Shown piece after piece: positions 55,480-64,000 of a DNA stretch of 64,000 bases. Position 1 is the stretch's first letter. Every line of letters starts with the position of its first letter. The stretch spans positions 1,240,001 to 1,304,000 of the forward strand of contig OU015665.1 of NCBI GenBank assembly GCA_907165275.2, written 5' to 3'. This DNA is from Zygaena filipendulae (lineage: Eukaryota > Arthropoda > Insecta > Lepidoptera > Zygaenidae). A model generated the notes under the pieces. The model was not told where the DNA came from and ran no database searches. It saw only the letters and a list, made by a program, of their open reading frames with translations. The translations under genes were made by a program, and so were the position numbers.

Positions 55480-56638
55480 TCACAATAATATGGATCTGAT
55501 GTTATGACTTAAGTGTTGCCGTGACCCAACACCACAACACGACAGTAGGTATGTGTCTCTTCTTACTATGCTCTACCTATGCCAACTATCGTCTGCCAAA
55601 TTTGACGGAATGGCGTCTCATTTTACGTCGTTAGTAAGGATACCTACAAACTCCGGCTAATACTAACAAGAAGACTTGATTCAGATCTCAAATTTTTACC
55701 TTTTTGTACACAATTTATCACATAAATTTAACGAAGAATGCGTTTTCAGACCCAGGTTCTTTTTGTTTGTTCCAACGAGATTAAATATGATTAGAGAAAA
55801 CCAAAACGCGGTTCGAAACTAAACTCCATTCCAGACGGTTTAGTTTCAGATTATTTACAATAAAAATAGAATTGTGAAAAATACTTTATGCGTATAGCCG
55901 GTGTAAAAACAACCGTTGGTAAATGCGTTCGATTGCTGCAAAAATAAATAATCACTCTGCCTTTGTTTTTTTACGTTATTTTAGTAATATTGGTTACAAA
56001 ACTATGTATGACTCCGGTATTTTTATAGGATACCGATGTTTTTTATGTTTACAAATTAATCTATACTTTTATCGAAAATTTTAGTCAATTGAGATCAGAC
56101 GATTAACAACCATACTAACATCGGTAATAACTTTTTTTTAAGATATAACTTTTTTACTCCATGATATTATAGAAAATCATGTTTGACACATAATTTGAAA
56201 TGATACACAATAGCTGTGTAAAAAGAAAACAAAATTACAATGTAAAAGCGAAATGATTATTCGAAAATCGATCATCAAAAAATCGATGCGGAATCTCCAC
56301 AAATACATCGATTATCGAGTCCCAAGCCAATGAGAGAAAGCAGGTGTTCATGTTAAATTGTTAATAACGTGGTAATAATGCAAAAAATGCCGTTTTCACG
56401 CCGCTTTATCTTTTTGGTCTTTTGACTTACGGCTTTTTCTGACTGGCAAAGAACCGCGCAGTTAATTTGGGGAGACCCTGACTTTGTATCCTTAGGCTAA
56501 GTTCACAGTTACAAAGAGCTTCGCTTGTCGCTAAGAGCTAAGCTACTCCCCGAGACATATTGCATACTATCACAGGTGGCCACACTATAGTTACGTACCT
56601 AGAGGCGTCACTTGCAGTTATATGGCCAGCTGCGATAG
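55480..56638. other. Intergenic, no gene recognised
   Basis: Nothing supportable beyond AT-rich sequence. Confidence 0.4.
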
Positions 56639-56804
56639 TCCTTACTGATATTATAAACACACAAGTTTTGTATGTATCGATGTTTGTTACTCTTTCACGC
56701 AAAAACTACTGAATGGATTTTATTGAAACTATAGCTTATAGGATAGGCTATATTGTAATCTGGAATTCCCGCGGAAACTCCAAAACCATCGCGGGGCACA
56801 GTAG
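56639..56804 (+). mobile_element. Helitron-like copy
   Basis: TC start, TATTATAAACACACAAG, ATGTTTGTTACTCTTTCACG and end CGCGGGGCACAGTAG. Confidence 0.65.
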
Positions 56805-56954
56805 TCCACTAGGATTAGTCACTCGGCCAGTATCTTGGCTCTTAGCAACAAGCGAAGCTCTTTGCAGGCTGGCCTTGCCCTACTCTTCTCTCTAGTTCAG
56901 TGTGACTGAAACCTAACAAAAATGAAGTCCAATTAAATACATCGTGTGTTTACA

Positions 56955-57273
56955 ATTGGCTACTTGACAATTTTTTTTAGTCCGTCGTGTAGATTAGTAA
57001 AAAATATTAGACACGTATTTTTTCTTTTTTTACGTAATCGAAAAAAAACGGCGATACATTGAGTTGAAATTTCGCGTGACGTCACAACCCGGCGCAGTTT
57101 GTATGGGGCTTATACTGAATATTGACATCACGAGTGCCGCACCCTAAACTTTGATGCGCTTTATCTATGTTTATTTTCATTAATTTGAGAAAGCAAAAAA
57201 TACGTGTCTATTATTTTTTTATTTTCTAACTGACGGACTAATTAGAATTTTGATTTTCAAAAGTAGTCCACAA
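56955..57273 (+). mobile_element. TGACGTCA-bearing MITE downstream of macoilin
   Basis: TTGGCTACTTGACAATT start, AGTCCGTCGTGTAGATTAG, GCGTGACGTCACAAC, and the end CAAAAGTAGTCCACAAG. Ends about 60 bp past the macoilin stop codon on the gene's 3' side. Confidence 0.75.
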
Positions 57274-57335
57274 GTTGACGAAGCTCGAATCAGGTCGGGT
57301 CGGGTGTAACTGTAAGGTTGCCGCGGTGGGGTCGC

Positions 57336-60300
57336 TCAGGCGTCCGAGCACAGCTGCTTGGGCGTGTACACGGTCGCGTTGGGGTCCAGCGGCGACGCGT
57401 CCGACAGCCGCAGCCGCGACAGCGCGCGGCCGTGCGCGGGGGCGGGCGCGGGCGCGGACGCGGACGCGGGAGCGGGAGCGGGCGCGGGCGCGGGCGCCGC
57501 GTACACGGTGGGCATCACGGCCACCATTTGAGCTTTCAACTCCTCTATCTCTTTGTCCCGTTTTGATAATACACCTGGAAAATAAGTTACATAATATGTA
57601 TGTATTTTGACAACTTGCGAAGGTCTGAAATTGACCAACAACATTCCTTGCTCATAACGCACGTCCCAAAAACGCATTTTCAAACGTTCTAGATGGCAAG
57701 ATATTAGAAATTATTATCCTTTATGCCATAAGAAACGTTGTAAATGTATTTTTTTGCATTTTTTTTTGGGGGTGGGGGTGGGGGCTCTCACCGTCCCGCA
57801 CGTGCAGCTGCCGCTTGGCGTCGCCCAGCGCCGACAGCAGGTCCAGCTTGACGCGCGTCTCGGCGGACAGCGCGCGCTCCAGGTGCGCCGCGCGCTCCTG
57901 CAGCGCCTGCCACGCGCTCGCCAGCCGCGCGCCCACGCCCACGCCCACGCCCGCGCCCACGCCCACGCCGCCGCCGTTCACGGGCCCGTTGTTGGCCGGT
58001 GGGTTCGCGTTGGTCTCCTCCTGGCGCGCCTCCAGCGCTCGCACCTGGAGCGGTCAATGCTATCACTACTTAAAGAGGCGGCGGATTCGTACATTCAATC
58101 AACTTGAATGTCCCCCCCCCTCGCCGCCCGTCAGCTGAGTTTTTTTGTCCGTCGTGTAGATTAATCCGGTGCCGGCAAAGTACTCATTCATACACATGTG
58201 CCTACCATAGGATACTGCGGTTGTATACATATTGTCCGCTATAACGGAACAAGCGAGCACTGGGCCACTGCTATCAGTAATAGCGGAACATACCCAAGGG
58301 GTGGGAGGGCGCCTAAGTTTCGTGACGTCACATATCAAAACTCTTATACATTTAACAATTCGATGCCTTCTACCACCCCTTGTCACAGAATATCACAATT
58401 CGTCGACCCCTCCCCCTCCCCTGAAATGTGACGTGGGTGGTTATTTGACCTATAATAATTAACTGCTATTTTTGTATTCAAAAGTGTTATTTTTTTTTAA
58501 GCCATTGGTCTTGTTAAAAATAAATAAATAAATAATGTGCGTCGCGCGCGGGGGCGCACCTGGTCGGCGGCGAGCTGCAGGTCCCGCTGCAGCGCGGCGG
58601 CGCGGTCCCGCGCGCGCTGCGTGTCGCGCCGCAGCGCCGCCGCCTCCGCGTCCGCGAGCGCGCGCCGCGACCGGCACCACTCGCTCTCGCACTCGCCGGT
58701 GCCGGTGCCGGTGCCGGTGCCGGTGCCGTTAGCGCTGCACACAGGGATGGGATCGTTTAAAATATACTGAGACAATGGGCATGTGGACTAATTTTTTTGG
58801 TCTTGTAGATTATTAAAAAATATTGAACACGTCGTATTTTTTCTTTTTTTACGTAATCAAAAAATAACGGCGATATATTGAGTTGAAATTTCGCGTGACG
58901 TCACTATTCTGACAGTTTGTATGGCGGTTTTAGCGGTTAGTGACGTCACGACCTCCTCATCCTAAACTTTAATGCGCTTTATCTCTGTATATTTTAATTT
59001 ATTTAAAAAATAATAAAATACGTGTCTATTGTTTTTTTATTTTCTAACTGACGGACTAATTAAAATTTTGATTTTCAAAAGTAGTCCACATCCCCATTTC
59101 TACTAGATTTTTTTTTTATTTTTTTTTATTTAAAGTTCACCAAACTGGACAATACACATGTAAAACACTTAAAAAAACTTATTTCACAATTTCAAAACAG
59201 TGTACGACCTTCTCGAGGTGAACAGAATCATTCATACACAACACATAATAATAATCATTTAAATTTTACTATCCGGTATCCGGCCGAATAGTGAAAACAA
59301 GGCTGGATAGGCCGGATAGTTACTGAATATCCGTTTCATCTCTAATTTCTCCGTTCATAATTAGTTCATTATTTAATTTTTTTTTCATTCAAAGATATGT
59401 CCTCGTACCAGTTGGCGCGCGCGGCGGTGGCGGTGGTGGCGGTGGCGGTGGTGGCGGTGGCTGCGGCGGCGGCGTGCTGGCGCGCGCGCAGCAGCTGGTG
59501 CTCGGCGGCGGTGCGCGCGCGCCGCTCGTCCGCCAGCCGCCGCTCCAGCGCCGCGCGCTCCGTGCTGCGCCACGTCGCCAACCTGCGCACCGCACACACG
59601 CAAACACGCTGTTAAGCGATCCGCTAGAGGCAGCCGCGGGTCGGGCGCGAGCGGAGACGCTGTCTCTGAAGCACGTCGAGCCGTGAGGCAAATTGGGCGA
59701 ATTACTTGTGCTGCAGCTGCGCGTGCGCCTGCTTGAGGTGCGCGTGCTCGGCGCGGCGCGCCCGCTCGGCGGCCACGGCGGCGGCGAGCGCCCGGCGCGC
59801 CTCCTCCTCGCCGCCGCGCGCCGCCGCCAGCTCGGCCCGCACGCGCCGCAGCTCCTCCGCGCACTCGCGCCCCGAACGCTGCGCCCGCGCCCGTCGCCAC
59901 ACAAAAATACCGCATTACTGTCGATACCGAACTTCAGGAGACGAACAAATGAGTACCTATTAATAGGGATGTGGACTACTTTTGAAAATCAAAATTCTAA
60001 TTAGTCCGTCAGTTAGAAAATAAAAACACAATTCCCCCCTTTTTTTGCTTTTTTAACGCATTAAAGTGTAAGGTGAGTGGGTCGTGACGTCACTAACTAA
60101 TAAAACCGCCATACAAACTATCCGAATAGTGACGTCACGTGAAATTGAAATTTCACGTGACGTCACTCAATGTATCGCCTTTATTTTTTGATTACGTAAA
60201 AAATAAATAAAAATACGTGTCCAATATTTTTACAAGACGGACTAAAAAAATTAAATTAGTCAACATGCCCACTCACCAATTCTCGCTCCCTCTCCTTTTC

Positions 60301-61142
60301 GCGCTCGCGCTCTCTCTCCTTCTCCCTGTTCTCACGTTCCCTCTCCTTGTCTCTCTCTTTCTCCTTATTACTGCTATTTTCCTTATTTTTAACATTTGTA
60401 CTTTCTGCTTCCTTAACTATTTGTTCTTTTGCTGAAAGAGTTACATAATCGGTAAAATAAAATATATTACTTTCAAATGACCTTGCTTCTAAATTGAGAT
60501 CGATTTGAAACGCAATTACGATTATACTGCTGAAAGATGAACGGTTAAAAAAATATACTCACTGTGTTCTGTATTCTTATGACTATCGATGCTGTCCCTA
60601 TCCTTATCTTTGTTTTTGCTCTTCCTCCTCTCTTCTTTTTGTGTGCTCGACTCTTTTTTGTCACTCTTCGACGACTTGGCGCTCCCTGCGGACCGAAACC
60701 AAGAACGAAAAGTTACAGACAGAGCCCCGTTTCCGCAGATGGCACCGCGGGAAACTGCTATTTGGTAAATATGTACAAATAATATGTCTTGGAATGCTAT
60801 ATAAGGCAAGAAAAAGCTGCATAAGTGACGGGTTTCACCACCACGTTCCCGTTGTGAACGAGGCAGTCACGTCTCCGTCACGTTCACGTCCCGTCCGAGG
60901 TATTATCTCGTTACGTATGCAGCGACCTCTAGTGTCAGCGTACCGTACCTTTAGCGTGGTCGTGCCTGTGGTCGTCATCGTCGCCCGCTCCCGCTGCCGC
61001 TGCTGCTCCCGCTGCCGCTCCCGCCCCCGCTCCCGCGCCGCTCGCCGCGCCGTTGCTGAGCGCGGGCGGGCGGTCGCGCGGCGGCTGCTTCTCTTGCTTC
61101 TCGGACTGAGGACGGATAACGACATCATCCTTGCCATTATGA
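57336..61142 (-). CDS. maco1: Macoilin, C-terminal coiled-coil part (eight exons, 5' end outside window)
   Basis: Minus-strand exons in order: 61142-60949, 60685-60563, 60431-60277, 59878-59706, 59582-59409, 58734-58560, 58044-57792 and 57574-57336 (stop). Each junction has AG/GT borders and keeps one frame. The first three encode a linker and a Lys/Glu/Arg-rich charged region (SKSDKKESSTQKEERRKSK, DKERERENREKE). The next four are Ala/Arg/Glu coiled coil. LDLLSALGDAKRQL, then KRDKEIEELKAQM and DPNATVYTP near the end match the conserved C-terminus of macoilin (TMEM57), an ER membrane protein linked to neuronal excitability in worms. The exons for its membrane segments must lie right of the window. 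Odd points are very GC-rich exons with Ala-Pro, Gly-Val, Thr-Gly and Ala-Thr runs, and introns packed with MITEs. Confidence 0.85.
57624..57748 (+). mobile_element. Left half of a GGGCCC-family MITE in the last macoilin intron
   Basis: GACCAACAACATTCCTTGCT to CATAAGAAACGTTGTAAATG; the outer end is trimmed. Confidence 0.65.
58138..58440 (+). mobile_element. Rearranged TGACGTCA-bearing MITE in a macoilin intron
   Basis: GTCCGTCGTGTAGATTAAT is the family start; after unrelated sequence, GTTTCGTGACGTCACATAT returns. Too rearranged to bound. Confidence 0.4.
58777..59098 (+). mobile_element. TGACGTCA-bearing MITE in a macoilin intron
   Basis: GGGCATGTGGACTAATTT to AAAAGTAGTCCACATCCCC; two GTGACGTCAC sites. 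Begins about 40 bp from the acceptor of exon 58734-58560. Confidence 0.78.
59105..59408. other. Rest of the macoilin intron
   Basis: T-rich run then unique-looking AT-rich sequence (CAAACTGGACAATACACATG); possibly a LINE tail, not assigned. Confidence 0.35.
59964..60270 (-). mobile_element. TGACGTCA-bearing MITE filling a macoilin intron up to the splice donor
   Basis: GGGATGTGGACTACTTTTG to TTAGTCAACATGCCC. Its end is only 6 bp from the exon edge at 60277. Contains three TGACGTCA sites and a 40-bp perfect inverted repeat at 60128-60167. Confidence 0.8.
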
Positions 61143-61185
61143 CTTAAATACAGATCAGAATGTTAAGTTTTCCGAAAAAAAATTA

Positions 61186-61208
61186 ATTAATTAATTAATT
61201 AATTAAAA
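61186..61208. repeat. AATT microsatellite
   Basis: Repeats of TTAA/AATT just upstream of macoilin exon 61142-60949. Confidence 0.6.
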
Positions 61209-61368
61209 ATGCGAATATGAGTTTGTTTGTTTGTTACAGTTTCACGCCTTCACTACTCGACCGATCATCATGAAATTTTGCATAAATACTCGTATGTTGC
61301 ACATAGAACAGGACATAGGCTAGTCTTATCCCTAAATTCCTATCCCTAAAACCGCTGGGAAGAGCTAG
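61209..61368 (+). mobile_element. Helitron-like copy in a macoilin intron
   Basis: GCGAATATGAGTTTGTTTG, GACCGATCATCATGAAATTT and end ACCGCTGGGAAGAGCTAG. Confidence 0.65.
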
Positions 61369-61494
61369 TTAATAAAAAAAAACAATCGGATTGCTAGTTG
61401 TCTGATACTTGACTTTTGTCATCGCAGTTATTTTTTTTATTATTATTTATCCTGTCTTTGATGTCTAAATATATATGAATAGGCTAGTTTCCTA

Positions 61495-61730
61495 AATTGT
61501 TTTTTTAGTCCGTTTTGTAGATTATTAAAAAAATATTGGACACGTATTTTTTTTTTTATATAACCAAAAAATAACGGAGATATATCAAGTCGAAATTTCA
61601 CATGACGTCACGCCTCGCTACAGTTTGTTCGCACGTTATAGCGAGCTGTGACATCACGAGTCCCCCACCCTAAACTTTAATGCGCTTTATCTATGCATAT
61701 TTCCATTATTTTAAAAAAGCAAAAAATACG
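61495..61730 (+). mobile_element. TGACGTCA-bearing MITE cut by the BEL/Pao insertion
   Basis: AGTCCGTTTTGTAGATTATT through ATGACGTCACG and TTAATGCGCTTTATCTATG to GCAAAAAATACG, where other copies continue TGTCTATT but here the BEL/Pao LTR begins. Confidence 0.75.
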
Positions 61731-61997
61731 TGTTCGGTCCACTGCGTGAAACCGAACACTGCTTTCGACAGCGATTTACGCGATCGAGCCGCTTTCCTAC
61801 GGCCCGGTCGCGGCAGTCGATTCATGTCGGTCACGGGCGTCGGTATACTATCAATTAATCCATAACAAACGAATCGGCTCGCCAGCCGCGTCCCGTGCCG
61901 ACCACAACATCAATCATAGACAATCACCCTGATATACAATAAACAAATAAATCAACATATCTAGCCGTATCAGTCACAGGTCACTGTGCCCCAAACA
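61731..61997 (+). repeat. 5' LTR of the BEL/Pao element
   Basis: 267 bp with TG/CA ends; GC-rich first half (GTCGGTCACGGGCGTCGG). The partner LTR is outside the window. Confidence 0.75.
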
Positions 61998-62323
61998 TTT
62001 TTGGTCCTTCGAGCTATTAATTGGGTACCAGTGACGGACTCTCGAGCTCGTGGAGTGTAGTGACAAACTGTGACATTATCAGTGAATTTTTTGTGGACAT
62101 GAGTGAATAGTGGAACATCGGATTATCAAGGGATATCGGGGATTATCAAGCGTTGCAGTGAGCAGCATATCAAGGGGAACTATCGGGGTTTATCAAGCGT
62201 TGCAGTGAGCAGCATATCAAGGGGATATAGGGGATCAAGAGCATATCATTGTATCAGGAGTATATCGGGGTATCGGGGTATATCAGCCTATCAAGAGTTC
62301 ATATCTGTGTTAGGAATATAATC

Positions 62324-64000
62324 ATGAGTCTCAACATAGAGTATCTGTACGAGTCTCAAGCTGAGCTCTATGCAGCCATGGAAAAGCTGCAGAGCAACAT
62401 TCAAAAGGATGGAAGGGAACGTAAGTCCACCCCTAACTATTTTGCACGCAAACTAGAGACTTTAGAATCGTATTGGGGAGAATATCAGGGTAATCATAAT
62501 GAAATTTTAAAGGCTGAAGACAAAGAACAGCCGTATTTTCAAGGAAAATACTATGAAAAAACGGAGAAGCTGTATCGCAAAATTAAAACATACATCATGG
62601 ATAACTCGGCAACAGAGCCGAGTGCGTATTCAAAAGGAGCAATCGCAAGTACGAGTAAACAATATCAAAAAGGGAAATTATCAGTGGAAGAATCAGGCCA
62701 CGCTTATCAGGAAGAGGGGAACGTATCAAGCGAAGAGATAGGTGCGAAGAATAATTATGAAAAACAAGGATCGGTAAAGGAATCACAAGGGTCATTCAGC
62801 AAGTTGGATGACATGTTACATGTTCAAACTATCAATTTTACAGCCTTTATGCGAACCGTTAATGGTATCAAAATCGAAAATATCTCCGAGAAATGGGAAT
62901 TTGAAGATGTACTTTCGCAATTGCAAACTAGATGGGAAACTATAGATTCACAGCATTGGAAAATTTATGCCGAACTAGAGGGCGACAACGAAGAGTATGA
63001 AAGGGCATTCACAGATCATGAAAATGTGTATATTCATTTGAAAAAAGCTATCAACACTAAACTATGGTCCGTAGCGCATCGAGAAAAATCCACACCCAAA
63101 GTGGACATCCCTATCTTCACCGGTAACTATCATCAATGGACCTCATTCAAAGACTTATTCAAGGAAGCAATACATTTAAATCCTTGCCTATCAAAGGCTC
63201 AAAAAATGCTGTTTTTAAAAAACAAAATAAGAGGTGAAGCGGAAAGACTCATACAACATCTCCCGATCAGCACAGAAAATTATGATACATGTTGGGATAT
63301 ATTAAACCATCGGTATGACAACAAAAAACTTATTTTTACTTCACACCTCAACATTCTTTTAAGCCTTCCAACGTCACAACAACAGTCGTTAGGGCACATT
63401 CGAAAAATGCATGACGTCACCCTAGAAACATTAAACGCTATAAAAAACCTTGGAGTGGATATAGGTACGTGGGATCCAATACTTATTCACCTTTTGTCAC
63501 AAAAATTAGATGGTGAATCATATACAGAGTACATAGAGTCATTGAAAAATTCTCGCGAATTACCAAGTTTACAAGAATTTCTAAACTACTTGGAAAGCAA
63601 ATTCACAACTTTAGAACAAGGACGCAGGACGCAGAACAATATTTATCAGAAGAGTAACAACTATCAAACTAATCAAAGTATGTACCACGGCCCTAGAAAG
63701 AACATGCAGTATTATAACAAGTATTCAAATTACAGTTGGAATAATAACTCGCCGAAGCCATTTATGCGATCCTTTTATGCAACGGCACCGTCATCGGCAT
63801 GGAACAAAAGGTGTCCGTTATGCAATCAGGAACATGCATTAGTTTATTGTAAAAACTTTTTAAGTATGACGAATGACGCAAAATTAAATATGATACAACA
63901 AAGGAATATATGCCAGAATTGCTTATATCCACATTATGACAAAATATGTACCTCACAAAGACGATGCCGCATTTGTTCGGAGAATCATCATACGGTGATA
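62324..64000 (+). CDS. BEL/Pao Gag(-Pol) protein, open to window edge
   Basis: 559 codons without a stop from the ATG at 62324 to base 64000, so the protein continues rightward. Residues 1-90 are a helical N-terminus, and about 90-160 a Ser/Glu/Gln-rich linker. About 255-400 is the Pao-type Gag domain (DUF1759-like; VDIPIFTGNYHQWTSFKDLF then HLPISTENYD). About 496-559 is a run of Cys/His zinc-binding motifs (CPLCNQEHALVYC, CQNCLYPHYDKIC, CRICSENHH) that precedes the protease in this family. Protease, reverse transcriptase, RNase H and integrase should follow beyond the window. No break is visible. The element lies in an intron of macoilin, on the opposite strand. Confidence 0.88.
   Translation, partial: MSLNIEYLYESQAELYAAMEKLQSNIQKDGRERKSTPNYFARKLETLESYWGEYQGNHNEILKAEDKEQPYFQGKYYEKTEKLYRKIKTYIMDNSATEPSAYSKGAIASTSKQYQKGKLSVEESGHAYQEEGNVSSEEIGAKNNYEKQGSVKESQGSFSKLDDMLHVQTINFTAFMRTVNGIKIENISEKWEFEDVLSQLQTRWETIDSQHWKIYAELEGDNEEYERAFTDHENVYIHLKKAINTKLWSVAHREKSTPKVDIPIFTGNYHQWTSFKDLFKEAIHLNPCLSKAQKMLFLKNKIRGEAERLIQHLPISTENYDTCWDILNHRYDNKKLIFTSHLNILLSLPTSQQQSLGHIRKMHDVTLETLNAIKNLGVDIGTWDPILIHLLSQKLDGESYTEYIESLKNSRELPSLQEFLNYLESKFTTLEQGRRTQNNIYQKSNNYQTNQSMYHGPRKNMQYYNKYSNYSWNNNSPKPFMRSFYATAPSSAWNKRCPLCNQEHALVYCKNFLSMTNDAKLNMIQQRNICQNCLYPHYDKICTSQRRCRICSENHHTVI

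Larger units (their letters stand above)
61731..64000 (+). mobile_element. BEL/Pao LTR retrotransposon, 5' part
   Basis: A 267-bp LTR (61731-61997, TGTTCGG to CAAACA) is followed at 62000 by TTTGGTCCTTCGAGC, a phrase usual just after BEL/Pao LTRs. A 320-bp leader has repeats of ATATCAAGGGG and GGTATATC. The gag-pol frame then opens and runs off the window. The rest of the element and its other LTR lie to the right. Confidence 0.88.

Noticed and set aside
57275..58138. Long plus-strand ORFs over the GC-rich blocks near 57-60 kb
   Set aside because: They are antisense shadows of the macoilin exons; high GC removes stops in all frames. Only the minus strand has ordered splice sites and family motifs.

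Overview
The window looks like a gene-poor, transposon-crowded piece of an insect nuclear genome, most likely a moth or butterfly. The grounds are: AT-rich intergenic DNA studded with GTAGGTA-type words; many short Helitron-like copies ending in the hairpin CGCGG-GTGAAA-CCGCG plus CAGCTAG, as in the Lep1 type of Lepidoptera; tRNA-derived SINEs, one with a CR1/Zenon-like tail; and intron-containing host genes. The species cannot be named from the sequence.

Layout. 1-2254 is the 3' half of a Ty1/copia element with a broken pol and its 3' LTR. 2255-5850 holds MITEs and Helitron pieces. 5849-9394 is a complete but internally deleted Ty3/gypsy element with identical LTRs. 9395-16330 is mostly non-coding, with three near-identical Helitron-like copies, a tRNA-derived SINE and a non-LTR ORF2 relic. 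17066-17394 is a solo LTR carrying a Helitron. 17414-18911 is a non-autonomous hAT element with arrays of CAAGAC hexamers. 19650-27500 holds Helitron pieces, SINEs, a Jockey-like relic and short inverted-repeat elements. 27991-29567 is a full-length Tc1 element with an uninterrupted DD34E transposase. 35301-39633 is a full-length Ty3/gypsy element with identical LTRs and one long gag-pol ORF. 45067-50186 is a full-length two-ORF non-LTR retrotransposon with an empty-site relative at about 40430. From 61731 to the window end is the 5' part of a BEL/Pao element.

Host genes. Two tandem two-exon MADF-domain genes lie at 40700-41807 and 50327-51386; the non-LTR element has landed upstream of the second. 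On the minus strand, 61142-57336 carries eight 3'-terminal exons of macoilin, an endoplasmic-reticulum coiled-coil membrane protein. Its membrane-spanning exons lie beyond the right edge, past the BEL/Pao insertion. Its introns are packed with one MITE family that carries CRE-like TGACGTCA palindromes.

The least expected signal is a pair of near-perfect palindromes only 29-30 bp long, at 33728-33756 and 53647-53676. They share the same ends, and each is flanked by its own perfect 8-bp direct repeat, as if a unit made of almost nothing but terminal inverted repeats had inserted twice.
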